The notes: generated by a model not told the origin, from the sequence alone. Counted from the stretch's first letter, positions 29,722 through 40,147 are shown. The stretch: DNA of 64,000 nt from Azospirillum rugosum (GCF_017876155.1 NZ_JAGINP010000014.1:1-64000); one strand, 5' to 3'. Numbers and translations: made by a program.

Positions 29722-31032
29722 ATGGTGGAGACCGGGTCCGTGACCGACCGCACCATGGAGTTCCTGAAGCGGGTCCGCGACCACCTGCTCTATTTGAAAT
29801 TGCGGCCGGGCGGGATCCGGCTCCAGGCCAAGGGCATCGACCTGTCGACGCTGCGGCTGCGCGGCTTCACGCTGCAGTCGGCCATCCTGATGCAGGCGGA
29901 CTTTTCCGACTCCCAGCTGGAGGAGGTCAGCTTCGACATGGCCGACCTGTTCGGCGCGAACTTCAGCCGTGCCGTGCTCGTCGGGTCCAGCTTCGCGCGG
30001 GCGGACTTGCGCGGCGCCAACTTCCTGAAGGCCAACCTGCGTCGCACGGTGTTCGAGGGCGCCGACCTGCGCCCCGGCCAGATCCTCGCCCACCGCGCCG
30101 GCGAGGCGGAGGAGCGGCAGCGCACCGTCCTGAAGGACGCGCGCCTGGACGGGGTCAGCTTCAAGGGCGCCGACCTCAGCAGCGCCGACTTGGGCGGCGC
30201 GTCGATGAAGGGCGGCGATTTCAGCAGCGCCAACCTGTTCGCCGCCAACCTGGCCGGGGCCGACCTCAGCGAGGCGAACTTCACCGGGGCCAAGCTGAAG
30301 CAGGCGGTGCTGAGCGGTGCCACGGTCACCCGCGCCATCCTGCGCAACGCCGACCTGCGCGAGGCGACGCTGCGCAACGTCGACCTCGCCGCGGCGGACA
30401 CCACCGGGGCGAACCTGAACGGCGCCGTCTACATGCGGAACGCCGCCGGCCTGCCCGCCGTGGTTCGCGCGATGCTGGAGGCCCACATCCTGTGGATCAA
30501 CAGCGGCGGCCGGTCCGGCACGCGGGCGGATTTCTCGGGCATGAGCCTGCGCGGCGTGGACCTGACCGCCTGCGACCTGTCCGGCGCGGTGTTCCGCAAC
30601 GCCGCGCTGGACGAGGCGCGGCTGTCCAACGCCTACCTCTCGCTGGCCGACTTCGGCGGGGCGAGCCTGCGGCGGGCCCGGCTGGACCAGGCCATCCTGA
30701 CCGGCGCGAACCTCGCCGGGGCGAACCTGGGCGGCGCCGACGCGCACGGTGCCGACTTCGGCCCCGTCGACCTGCGCAACCCGGACGGCACGCCCACCGG
30801 GCGCCGCTGGCCGACCAACCTGACCGGGGCGACGCTGGCCGGCGCCGACCTGCGCGGCGCCCGCCTGACCGGCGCGCGGGTCGCCGGGGCCGACTTCGCC
30901 CAGGCCAACCTCGCCTCCGCCGACCTGCGCGGCTGCGACGAGGCGCAGGCCGACCTGTCCCGGGCCAGCCTGCTCGGCGCCCGCCGCGGCGCGCTCGCGG
31001 ACGCGGCGGAGTCCGGCATCCTCATTCCTTGA
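29722..31032 (+). CDS. Pentapeptide-repeat protein
   Basis: A 436-aa protein largely built of A(D/N)LxX pentapeptides: from about residue 60 to 170 and again from about 275 to 430, with a non-repeat insert around 230-270 (YMRNAAGLPAVVRAMLEAH). Such repeats fold as a right-handed quadrilateral beta-helix. No partner domain (kinase, DNA gyrase-inhibitor motif, membrane segment) is visible. ATG 29722 has GGAG six bases before it; an in-frame GTG two codons earlier is possible. The role is unknown; a scaffold or protein-mimic function is only a general inference from the fold. Confidence 0.9.
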   Translation: MVETGSVTDRTMEFLKRVRDHLLYLKLRPGGIRLQAKGIDLSTLRLRGFTLQSAILMQADFSDSQLEEVSFDMADLFGANFSRAVLVGSSFARADLRGANFLKANLRRTVFEGADLRPGQILAHRAGEAEERQRTVLKDARLDGVSFKGADLSSADLGGASMKGGDFSSANLFAANLAGADLSEANFTGAKLKQAVLSGATVTRAILRNADLREATLRNVDLAAADTTGANLNGAVYMRNAAGLPAVVRAMLEAHILWINSGGRSGTRADFSGMSLRGVDLTACDLSGAVFRNAALDEARLSNAYLSLADFGGASLRRARLDQAILTGANLAGANLGGADAHGADFGPVDLRNPDGTPTGRRWPTNLTGATLAGADLRGARLTGARVAGADFAQANLASADLRGCDEAQADLSRASLLGARRGALADAAESGILIP

Positions 31033-31038
31033 CGTGGC

Positions 31039-32151
31039 TCAGCTCCAGGCGGCCAGGACCGCGTCGAGCCCGCTCTCGCGCAGGGGATCGCGCGCCGGGG
31101 GCGGGCCGCCGTCCACGCGCAGGCCCATCAGCGTTTCCACCAGCGGCTCCGGCCCCGTCCCGCGGCGCACCTGCCCGCGCGCGGCGACGTGGGGGTGGTC
31201 GGCGACCTCAATCAGGGTGGGCAGCGCCTCGAAGCAGCAGTCCACCGGGTCGAGCAGGGCCTTCCAGGCGGCGAGGTCGCGGCTGGCGAACAGCGCCTCC
31301 AGCTCCGCGGTCAGGGCGGTCTGCGGCAGCGGGTCGGACTGGCGGGCGATCCAGTCGGGCCGGCCCACCGCCTCGCAGAAGCCGCGCCAGAACTTCGCCT
31401 CAAGCGCCGACAGGGTGGCGAAGCGGCCGTCCGCCGTCCGGTAGATGCGGTAGCAGGCCGCCCCGCCCGACAGCAGGGACTCGCCGCGCTCCGGCATGGT
31501 CCCGCGCGCGGCGGCGGTCAGCTGGAAGCCCTGCCAGCCCAGCACCGTCTCCATGATCGACAGGTCGAGGAAGCAGCCCTGGCCTGTGCGCTCACGACCG
31601 AGCAGGGCGGCCGCGACGGCCAGCGCCGTCTGCTGGGCGGACGCGAAATCGGCGACCGGCGGGTGGCTGATCATCGGCCGGTCGGGCAGGCCGGAGGAGT
31701 CGAGCCCGCCGCCGACCGCCATGTAGTTCAGGTCGTGCCCGGCGCGCAGGGCGTAGGGACCGGTGCTGCCCCAGCCCGACAGGCTGGCGTGCACCAGCCG
31801 CGGGTTCAGCGCGCGCAGCCGGTCGCGCCCGATCCCGAGCTTGTCCAGCACCCCCGGCCGGTAGCTTTCCACCAGCGCGTCGGCCTTGGCGACCAGCGTC
31901 TCGAAGGCGGCGCGTCCGTCGGCGCTCTTCAGGTCGAGCCGGACGACGGTCTTGCCGGCGTTCAGCAGCTTGTAGGCGGCGGTCATGCCGTCGGCGTCCG
32001 TCGGTCCCAGGCGGCGCAGTGGGTCGCCGTCCGGCGGCTCCACCTTCACCACCGCGGCGCCGAGATCGGCGAGCAGCTGGGCGGCGTGGGGGCCCGGCAG
32101 ATACTGGCCGAGGTCGACGACCCGGAGGCCGGACAGGAAGGGCAGGGGCAT
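31039..32151 (-). CDS. Class III CoA-transferase (CaiB/BaiF family)
   Basis: A 370-aa enzyme. Typical features are the GLRVVDLGQYLPGPHAAQLL start, ADLGAAVVKVEPPDGDPLR, NAGKTVVRLDLKS and SYRPGVLDKLGIG. The aspartate of the family (which carries the acyl group) should lie in the GHDLNYMAVGG block. It may move CoA between carboxylic acids or epimerise alpha-methylacyl-CoA; YMAVGG followed by a compact length fits the racemase-like branch slightly better, but this is uncertain. It is convergent with the pentapeptide gene, with six bases between stops. GGGAG lies upstream of the ATG at 32151. Confidence 0.88.
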   Translation of the reverse strand: MPLPFLSGLRVVDLGQYLPGPHAAQLLADLGAAVVKVEPPDGDPLRRLGPTDADGMTAAYKLLNAGKTVVRLDLKSADGRAAFETLVAKADALVESYRPGVLDKLGIGRDRLRALNPRLVHASLSGWGSTGPYALRAGHDLNYMAVGGGLDSSGLPDRPMISHPPVADFASAQQTALAVAAALLGRERTGQGCFLDLSIMETVLGWQGFQLTAAARGTMPERGESLLSGGAACYRIYRTADGRFATLSALEAKFWRGFCEAVGRPDWIARQSDPLPQTALTAELEALFASRDLAAWKALLDPVDCCFEALPTLIEVADHPHVAARGQVRRGTGPEPLVETLMGLRVDGGPPPARDPLRESGLDAVLAAWS

Positions 32152-32399
32152 GAGGGGCGTCTCCCGATTGCGGTTCTTCTTGTTCGTGCGTCGTGTGTTC
32201 TGCGTCTGGTGCCCTTGTACCGCGGCCCGCCTGTGCCGCGCAGCCGCAATCATCGGTCATCCCGCCGCTGTTGCACGAATCGGTCGACGGCAAGGTTTGA
32301 CGGCTCTGGATTATCCACGTACCGTCTGTGCCGGGCCACCGTCGGTTGTTTTCCTGGTGGCGAATACATTCGAAATCGGTGATGAGCGAGGGGGCTGGC

Positions 32400-33545
32400 A
32401 TGCCGACAATTCGGGTACTGGCGGTTGACGGTGGCGGTGTGCGCGGCATCCTGCCGGCCAAGGTGCTGGCGTGGCTGGAGGGGAAGACGGGCAAGCGCTG
32501 CTCGGAGATGTTCCACTTCATGTCCGGCACCTCCAACGGCGCCGTCATGACCAGCGGCCTCGCCAAGCCGAACCCGCTGTCGGCGCAGGAGCTGCTGGAC
32601 ATCTATGTGACGACCAGCGGCAAGGTCTTCCACCAGTCGCTGTGGCGCAAGATCACCACGCTGTGCGGGCTGATCGGGCCGAAGTACGGCGCCGCCTATT
32701 ACGAAAGCGTGCTGCAGAAGGCGCTGGGCACCAACACGCTGCTGTCGGACGTGCGCGACGTCGAGCTGCTGCTGACGACCTACGACATCTTTGGCTGCCG
32801 GCCCTATTTCTTCAAGAGCTGGCGCGCCCGCGGCGAGCTGAGCGCCCGCGCCCGCGCCGAGGCCAAGCTGGCCGACGGCGAGACGGAGGACCACAAGACG
32901 CGCGACTTCCTGCTGTGGCAGGCCGCGCGGGCCAGCTCCGCGGCGCCGTCCTACTTCCCGCCGGCGCTGCCGACCAGCCTGGCCGGCACGCAGTTCCCGG
33001 CGACGGACGGCGGCGTCTTCGCCAACGACCCGGCCATGTGCGCCTTCGCCGCCATCCTGCGCCTCTACCGCAAGGAACTGGAGGCCGGGAGCCTGGAGAT
33101 CCAGATCCTGTCCATCGGCACCGGCGCGGTGGACTACCGCTACACCTACGACCAGGCCAAGGGCTGGGGCAAGATCGGCTGGGCGGTGCCCAGCCTGAAC
33201 GTGATGTTCGACGGCACCAACCAGACCGTGGACTATCAGCTGACGGAGATCTTCGGCGGTGACGGCTACCAGGGCGGCTCCCGCTTCATGGCCCTGCCGG
33301 GTGGCCTGGAGTTCAAGAACTCCAGCTACTACCGCATCCAGGCCGACATGGGGCTGGAGAAGGACAACCCGGCGGGCGCCAGCTCCAGCCTGGACGACGC
33401 CTCCCCGGAGAACATCGAGAAGCTGCTGATCTGCGGCGACGCCATGATCAAGAACAACCTGGCGTGCCTGGAGGAGCTGGCGCGAACGCTCGCCACCCCC
33501 CGCGACCCGATCTCGGTCGACGCCGACGCGCTGGAGTTGGCCTGA
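32400..33545 (+). CDS. Patatin-like phospholipase
   Basis: A 381-aa lipid acyl hydrolase with a complete Ser-Asp dyad: oxyanion motif DGGGVRGILPAKVL (residues 10-16 onward), nucleophile in GTSNGA (a GxSxG elbow) and DGGVFANDP for the aspartate. The layout is that of cytosolic bacterial patatins, including those used as CBASS effectors (CapV), but no nucleotide cyclase, ubiquitin-like or 3-prime exonuclease gene lies beside it. No signal peptide is visible. ATG 32400 has GAGGGGG seven bases upstream; ATG 32382 is an alternative. A shared terminator separates it from the convergent clpA. Confidence 0.9.
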   Translation: MPTIRVLAVDGGGVRGILPAKVLAWLEGKTGKRCSEMFHFMSGTSNGAVMTSGLAKPNPLSAQELLDIYVTTSGKVFHQSLWRKITTLCGLIGPKYGAAYYESVLQKALGTNTLLSDVRDVELLLTTYDIFGCRPYFFKSWRARGELSARARAEAKLADGETEDHKTRDFLLWQAARASSAAPSYFPPALPTSLAGTQFPATDGGVFANDPAMCAFAAILRLYRKELEAGSLEIQILSIGTGAVDYRYTYDQAKGWGKIGWAVPSLNVMFDGTNQTVDYQLTEIFGGDGYQGGSRFMALPGGLEFKNSSYYRIQADMGLEKDNPAGASSSLDDASPENIEKLLICGDAMIKNNLACLEELARTLATPRDPISVDADALELA

Positions 33546-33577
33546 CGCACCGCGCATCGGCCAGACGGGCAGAAACG

Positions 33578-33607
33578 GAAAAGGGGGCCTTTCGGCCCCC
33601 TTTCTCG
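33578..33607. terminator. Bidirectional terminator between patatin and clpA genes
   Basis: The hairpin GGGGGCC-TTTC-GGCCCCC (33583-33600) is flanked by AAAA on the left and TTT on the right, so it can end transcripts from both strands. It lies between convergent stops at 33545 and 33628. Confidence 0.85.
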
Positions 33608-33627
33608 TCTCATCACCGAAGTCGGCG

Positions 33628-35943
<2,316 letters not shown>

Positions 35944-35951
35944 CTGTGGGC

Positions 35952-36278
35952 TTAATCCTTTTCTAGCGTACATTGCAGCGGGTGCTGGTGCTGGCGCGCA
36001 AAATCCATCACCTGCGTGACTTTCGTCTCCGCCACTTCGTAGGTGAACACGCCACACAAGCCCACACCCCGCCGGTGCACGTGCAGCATGATCCGTGTCG
36101 CCTCTTCGCGCGATTTCGCGAAGAAACGCTCCAAGACATGAACGACGAATTCCATAGGTGTGTAGTCGTCGTTCAACATCAAGACCTTATACATCGAGGG
36201 CTTTTTAGTCTTAGGCTTGGCTTTTATGACCACGCCCGTAGTGGTGCCCTCGTCGCCGTGCTTGTCGTTTTCGGCCAT
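35952..36278 (-). CDS. clpS: ATP-dependent Clp protease adaptor ClpS
   Basis: A 108-aa adaptor delivering N-degron substrates to ClpA. The N-terminal tail is flexible and lysine-rich (GVVIKAKPKTKKPSM). The folded core starts at YKVLMLNDDYTPMEFVVHV, where the NDD residues bind the alpha-amino group of the substrate, and continues with MLHVHRRGVGLCGVFTYEVAE. It is eight bases upstream of clpA on the same strand. Hydrophobic-pocket residues are conserved, so classic N-degron recognition is likely. Confidence 0.96.
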   Translation of the reverse strand: MAENDKHGDEGTTTGVVIKAKPKTKKPSMYKVLMLNDDYTPMEFVVHVLERFFAKSREEATRIMLHVHRRGVGLCGVFTYEVAETKVTQVMDFARQHQHPLQCTLEKD

Positions 36279-36499
36279 GGTCTCAACAGGTCAGCATCGC
36301 GATGTACGTCCCTAACAATGATATGAGAACTCCGGGCGCGGTGGGAAGGGGCCGTTTTAGGTTTCTCCCCATTTGGGAGAGGCCCTTTCGGAACGAAGCC
36401 CGTCCGCCTACTACGAAATAGATCGTAGCGCCGGGGTCCGAATTCCAGGAATACCCGGCGGCCGGCCCCGGATTCCGATGGGCCGCGGCGGACGGCCGG

Positions 36500-36537
36500 C
36501 AGAAACGACAAAGCCCGGCGGCAGGGGCCGCCGGGCT
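36500..36537 (-). terminator. Terminator-like hairpin upstream of clpS
   Basis: Minus strand: an 11-bp perfect stem AGCCCGGCGGC/GCCGCCGGGCT with a 4-nt loop, followed by TTTGTCGTTTC. It would stop transcripts coming from the phasin gene (stop at 36742) before clpS. Confidence 0.6.
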
Positions 36538-36685
36538 CTCCCGGAGCTTCACATAATCGTGAAGCGGCAGATTTGAAGCGGTACCGCCTCACGAAGGCCC
36601 GCTACCCCGTACGTACGTGTCCCGGGGCAAGCGGGTCAGGGAGCCGCCCCGGCATGGCCGGGGATGGAAGCCCCTTGAGGTGCTG

Positions 36686-36726
36686 CGCCGTCACCCGATT
36701 CCGCGCGGGCGGCTCGGGTGACGGCG
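36686..36726 (-). terminator. Long hairpin just after the first phasin gene
   Basis: A 13-bp perfect stem, CGCCGTCACCCGA pairing with TCGGGTGACGGCG, around a 15-nt GC-rich loop, 16 bp after the phasin stop. No U-run follows, so it may protect the mRNA 3-prime end rather than terminate transcription. Confidence 0.5.
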
Positions 36727-36741
36727 TTGCGTCGTTTTGCC

Positions 36742-37233
36742 TCAGGCCGCGACGGCCTTGGACAGGACCGGCTTGGACAGGGTCTCGACCGTCACCTGCA
36801 CGCGGTCGTTGATCGGCGCGAAGGCCTCCTTGGCGGTCTTCAGCGACAGCTCCTGCAGCTTGCCGCTCTCCTTCACGAAGGTCTCCATGGCGGCCTTGGC
36901 GAAGACGCTCTGCAGTTCGACCAGCTCCTGGATGGTCTTGACGGCCAGCAGGGCCTTGCCGTTCGCCGCACCCTTCTCCAGCGAGGACTGGGTGTAGGCG
37001 GCGACGTGCTTGCCGGCCTCCTCGGCGCCCTTGGCGACGATGGTGCCCGACTTCACGACGGCGTCGACGTTGCCCTTGGCGAGCGCGGTCAGCTCGTCGA
37101 AGTTCTTCAGCAGCTGGGCGGAGGCCTTCTCGATCTGCTCCTGCTGGGCCTTGACCAGGCCGTCCACATTCTGCTTGGCGGCAGCGACGGCGTCTTCGAA
37201 GGTCTTGGTGGCGGCGGCGAACTTGTCGGTCAT
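36742..37233 (-). CDS. phaP: Phasin (PHB granule-associated protein) 1
   Basis: A 163-aa amphipathic helical protein of the phasin family: FEDAVAAAKQNVDGLVKAQQ and VKTIQELVELQSVFAKAAME are the usual coat-forming helices, and the end (VQVTVETLSKPV) is shared with the phasin at 37584. There is no signal peptide. It coats polyhydroxybutyrate granules in the cytoplasm and controls their number and size. It resembles its neighbour in length and end motif, indicating an old tandem duplication. Its promoter carries two palindromes of the PhaR-operator type (37355-37427). Confidence 0.9.
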   Translation of the reverse strand: MTDKFAAATKTFEDAVAAAKQNVDGLVKAQQEQIEKASAQLLKNFDELTALAKGNVDAVVKSGTIVAKGAEEAGKHVAAYTQSSLEKGAANGKALLAVKTIQELVELQSVFAKAAMETFVKESGKLQELSLKTAKEAFAPINDRVQVTVETLSKPVLSKAVAA

Positions 37234-37354
37234 GGAACGGCTCCTCGGAATTCGGTTGGTTTTCCGCGCCGGACCCAACCAAGTGGCGACCGCGCGGGCG
37301 GATCAGTCGGCGACCCCGTCTGGACGGGCATCGGATCCTCTGTTGCCCTGCCTT

Positions 37355-37427
37355 TGCTGCACTGCAACATGACCAAAATTAGGGCAGGGCAGGCCCGCTT
37401 GTCAAAGGGTTTTTGTGCGGTGCACAA
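37355..37427 (-). promoter_or_regulatory. Phasin 1 promoter with two TGCA palindromes
   Basis: Minus strand: TTGACA (37400-37405), a 17-bp spacer, CTAATT (37377-37382), start expected near 37370. One palindrome, TTGTGCACCGCACAA (37413-37427, centre 37420), lies upstream of the -35. A second, TGTTGCAGTGCAGCA (37355-37369, centre 37362), begins at the predicted start site. Centres are 58 bp apart. The layout matches the promoter at 38228-38301. Confidence 0.72.
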
Positions 37428-37434
37428 TTTCGTC

Positions 37435-37490
37435 CGTCGAAACCGTCTTCCGTCGAAACCGTCTTCCGTCGCGGCCGTCTTCCGTCGCGG
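37435..37490. repeat. 16-bp tandem repeat, 3.5 copies
   Basis: The unit CGTCGAAACCGTCTTC is repeated at 37435, 37451 and 37467 (third copy with AAA changed to CGG), then CGTCGCGG. It lies upstream of the phasin 1 promoter in the spacer between the two phasin genes. Confidence 0.85.
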
Positions 37491-37510
37491 TGGCCGGACC
37501 CCGGACGCGG

Positions 37511-37544
37511 CACGGCCCGGCTGTCCGGAGACAGTCGGGCCGTG
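37511..37544 (-). terminator. Long hairpin after the second phasin gene
   Basis: A 15-bp stem (CACGGCCCGGCTGTC against GACAGTCGGGCCGTG, one G-U pair) with a CGGA loop, 40 bp after the phasin 2 stop. It has no U-run, as with the hairpin after phasin 1. Confidence 0.55.
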
Positions 37545-37583
37545 GTCCAATGGAGCCGGCTTGGCCGTAAACCTGCCAGGGCG

Positions 37584-38129
37584 TTACGCGGCGAGCGGCT
37601 TGGACAGGGTTTCGACCGCGACGTTCAGGCGGGCGTTCAGCGGGGCGAACGCGGCGGTGGTCACGCGGGTGGACAGGTCCTGAAGACGGCTGGCCTCGGC
37701 CGTGAAGGCGTCGAAGCTGGACTTCACGTAGTCGGTCTGCAGGTCGATGACCTCCTTCAGCGACTTGGCGGTCAGCAGCGCCTTGCCGGTGGTCACCGAC
37801 TTGTCGAAGCTCGCCTGCGCGTAGGCGGCGAACTCGCGGCCCAGATCCTCGGCGCCCTGGCTGGCGATGGTGGTGCTCTCGACCAGGGCCTCCACGTTGC
37901 CCTTGTTCAGCGCCTGCAGCTCGGCCGAAAGCTTCAGCAGCTGGGCGGACAGCTTCTCCACCTGCTCCTTGGTGGCGGACGCGGTCTGCTCGAAGGTCTT
38001 GGCGGCCTGCTCCTGGCCGGCCTTGACGAAGCCCGCATACTGCTCCTTCGCCTGGGCGGCGGCGCTCTCGAACGCCTGAGTGCTGATCGGGGCGGTGATC
38101 TGGGGCTTCGCCTTCGTCGCGGTGGTCAT
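37584..38129 (-). CDS. phaP: Phasin (PHB granule-associated protein) 2
   Basis: A 181-aa phasin. The N-terminal 15 residues (MTTATKAKPQITAPI) are extra compared with phasin 1. The helical body contains AKEQYAGFVKAGQEQAAK, FEQTASATKEQVEKL and LTAKSLKEVIDLQTDYVK, ending NVAVETLSKPLAA like phasin 1. It is predicted to coat PHB granules. Both phasins are transcribed in the same direction but each has its own promoter and 3-prime hairpin, so they are separate units. Confidence 0.92.
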   Translation of the reverse strand: MTTATKAKPQITAPISTQAFESAAAQAKEQYAGFVKAGQEQAAKTFEQTASATKEQVEKLSAQLLKLSAELQALNKGNVEALVESTTIASQGAEDLGREFAAYAQASFDKSVTTGKALLTAKSLKEVIDLQTDYVKSSFDAFTAEASRLQDLSTRVTTAAFAPLNARLNVAVETLSKPLAA

Positions 38130-38227
38130 CTCTTCCGGTCCTTCCGTTCGGTCAGTGCTTTTCTTCTCCGTCCCCGGTCCACAGGTTCGCGGACGTGAAG
38201 CCTGGGAGGCTTTTCTCCGGGGCAAAA

Positions 38228-38301
38228 TGCTGCATTGCAGCAATGATGAAAGTATGGGCAATCATCCGTGGTGTCAACGGATATTTTTGTGCACTGCACA
38301 A
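38228..38301 (-). promoter_or_regulatory. Phasin 2 promoter with two TGCA palindromes
   Basis: Minus strand: TTGACA (38272-38277), a 17-bp spacer, TACTTT (38249-38254), start near 38242. The perfect palindrome TTGTGCAGTGCACAA (38287-38301, centre 38294) is upstream and the perfect TGCTGCAATGCAGCA (38228-38242, centre 38235) starts at the predicted start site. Centres are 59 bp apart. The binding protein is probably PhaR, which is known in related bacteria to bind TGC-rich sites and repress phaP. Confidence 0.75.
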
Positions 38302-38529
38302 GAAGTTGAATCGACGGCGGCCAGTCCCACCAAGGTCGGCTCCGGCGCCCGCCGGACGCGCCACGCGCGAAATTTCCGGCGAAGCGTTCGCGCCGCGTGG
38401 ATCCTTTACGAAAGCTTTACCGGCTTTCATGCCCAATCCTAGCGCACCCGCCGAAGGGACGCGCTTCGGCTAAAGGTCAGCCAATCCGCGGCGGAACGTC
38501 GCAGCTATTCAGTTCGGGAACGCCCCCAA

Positions 38530-39291
38530 ATGACCTATTGCCTCGGCATCAAGACCCGCGACGGCCTGATCGGCCTGTCCGACGGCCGCATCACCAGCGG
38601 GTCGCAGCTCTCCTCGGCGCGCAAGGTGACGATGATCGGCAGCGGCGGCGACCGCTTCTTCATCATGAACTCCGGCCTGCGCAGCGTGCGCGACAAGACG
38701 CTGGCCTACCTGCGCCGCGACATGGCCAAGCGCCGGAACGAGTGCTACGCCACGATGCTGGACGCCGTCTCGGCCTTCACCGCCTGCCTGCGCCAGGTGG
38801 CGGCCGAGGACAAGGAGGCGCTGGAGGCGTCCAAGCTCGCCTTCAACCTGCACGCCATCATCGGCGGGCAGCTGGCCGAGGACCGCGAGCCCTTCATGTT
38901 CCTGGTCTATCCGGAGGGCAACTGGATCGAGGTGGACGAGCGCACGCCCTACCTGTCCATCGGCGCCACCGCCTACGGCAAGCCGATCCTGGACCGCGCC
39001 CTGACCTATGGCACGGACATGCAGACGGCGCTGAAGATCGCCTACCTGTCCTTCGACAGCACGCGCTTCTCCAGCAACGACGTCGGCTTCCCGATCGACA
39101 TGGTGTCCTTCCACGCCGCCGGGCGGACCTGGCGCCAGTCGAACTTCGACTACGACGACCTGGTCGAGCAGCGCCTCTGGTGGAACCGCAACATCACCGA
39201 GCTGGCCCGGCGCATGCCGGACGGCCCGTGGGTGGACACGCTGGTCCCGGACGAGCTGCGCACCGCCGCCGCGGTGGCCGAGAAGGTCTGA
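38530..39291 (+). CDS. Anbu-type proteasome homologue, solitary
   Basis: A 253-aa Ntn-hydrolase of the COG3484 proteasome-like family (Anbu). It begins MTYCLGIKTRDGLIGLSDGR: after Met removal Thr becomes the N-terminal nucleophile, and the Asp in LSDGR and the basic residue in ARKVTMIG are the usual helper positions. The rest (YLSIGATAYGKPILDRALTY, VGFPIDMVSFHA) fits the family. Anbu genes normally sit with an alpha-E protein, a transglutaminase-like protein and a circularly permuted ATP-grasp gene; none is here. It assembles as a ring or helix in other species. The physiological role is unsettled. Confidence 0.85.
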   Translation: MTYCLGIKTRDGLIGLSDGRITSGSQLSSARKVTMIGSGGDRFFIMNSGLRSVRDKTLAYLRRDMAKRRNECYATMLDAVSAFTACLRQVAAEDKEALEASKLAFNLHAIIGGQLAEDREPFMFLVYPEGNWIEVDERTPYLSIGATAYGKPILDRALTYGTDMQTALKIAYLSFDSTRFSSNDVGFPIDMVSFHAAGRTWRQSNFDYDDLVEQRLWWNRNITELARRMPDGPWVDTLVPDELRTAAAVAEKV

Positions 39292-39306
39292 GGGCGGTTT
39301 GATGCC

Positions 39307-39390
39307 GTAGGTCGGGTGGAGCGCAAGCGCAACCCGACATCCTTGCCATGGTGAGCGATGTTGGGTTGCGCTGCGCTCCACCCAACCTAC
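39307..39390. repeat. Palindromic repeat, family D copy 2
   Basis: Ends GTAGGTCGGGTGGAGCGC and GCGCTCCACCCAACCTAC, with inner AACCCGACAT/ATGTTGGGTT arms. It lies 15 bp after the Anbu stop and before the convergent lipoprotein gene, as copy 1 does between its neighbours. Confidence 0.85.
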
Positions 39391-39409
39391 GGTGCTGCGA
39401 CAGGAGCGT

Positions 39410-40147
39410 TCAGCCGCCGCCGGCGAACAGCCAGCGGCCGAAGGGGGCGGTCGGGCCGACCAGGCCGTCGCGGCCGACCTCGACCTCGAACAGGGGGCCG
39501 GCGGAATCGATGCGGCCGCCGGTCGGCAGGGTCCGCGGCGCGCCATCCAGATTGGGCTGGGCCAGCCGGGGCAGGGGCGGGAAGGGGACGCCGGTGTGGT
39601 CCAACTCCCGCAGGGGCCCGTCGAAGCGGACGTCGGCGAAGCGGTCGGACGGGTAGGGGTAGGCGTTGAAGAACCAGTTGCCGCGCCGGCAGCCGTTGAC
39701 CAGCCAGTAGACGCCGTTCGACGGCAGGCGCATCCCGCTCGGCGCCGGGTTGAAGGCGCCGCTCTCGTACAGCTTCAGCACGAAGATCGCGAACTGCCGC
39801 GGCGTCAGCTGGACCCGGTCGACCGGTCCCCGCGCCACCGCCGCCGGGTCGTTCAGGTCGATGCGCGTGATGTCGGCCGCCTCCAGCACGCGCGCCTCCA
39901 CCACCGCGCCGCCGGTCGAACGGTCGCCCATCACGTCGTAGGCGCGGACGTGCTTGTTGTAGTCGGCGTTGAAGACCAGCCGGTAGCGGTCGGTGCCCTC
40001 GCCCTTGGTGCAGGCCGCCCGCAGGTCGTCGCCGTTCAGGTAGCTGATCCAGGTGAGCTTGCGGGCCACGAGGTTGTCCGTCGGCCCGACGGAGCTGCAC
40101 CCCGCCAGCGCCGCGGCGGCGAGCCCCCCAAAGGCCACCCCTCTCAT
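39410..40147 (-). CDS. Predicted lipoprotein, unknown
   Basis: A 245-aa lipoprotein: MRGVAFGGLAAAALAGC is a signal peptide with lipobox ALAGC, so Cys17 would be lipidated. The body contains DRYRLVFNADYNKHVRAYDV and NGVYWLVNGCRRGNWFFNAYPYPSDRF; I do not recognise a family. Two further cysteines occur (in RAACTKGEG and NGCRRG). ATG 40147 is chosen because it starts the signal peptide; 25 more residues are open upstream. Base use matches the neighbours. It is convergent with the Anbu gene and divergent from the carboxypeptidase gene. Cell-envelope location is the only prediction made. Confidence 0.75.
   Translation of the reverse strand: MRGVAFGGLAAAALAGCSSVGPTDNLVARKLTWISYLNGDDLRAACTKGEGTDRYRLVFNADYNKHVRAYDVMGDRSTGGAVVEARVLEAADITRIDLNDPAAVARGPVDRVQLTPRQFAIFVLKLYESGAFNPAPSGMRLPSNGVYWLVNGCRRGNWFFNAYPYPSDRFADVRFDGPLRELDHTGVPFPPLPRLAQPNLDGAPRTLPTGGRIDSAGPLFEVEVGRDGLVGPTAPFGRWLFAGGG

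Larger units (their letters stand above)
36279..36741. other. Gene-free stretch between clpS and the first phasin gene
   Basis: A 463-bp interval holding two strong hairpins (36512-36537 and 36686-36726, listed separately) and a small CTCCC/GGGAG stem near 36372-36387. The clpS promoter must lie in about 36280-36420, but I find no convincing hexamer pair. Confidence 0.5.

Noticed and set aside
32400..33545. A CBASS defence system
   Set aside because: Only a patatin is present; flanking genes are a CoA-transferase and clpA, with no cyclase, sensor or accessory gene.
37435..37490. CRISPR-like array
   Set aside because: Units are directly abutting 16-bp repeats with no spacers, and no cas genes are present.
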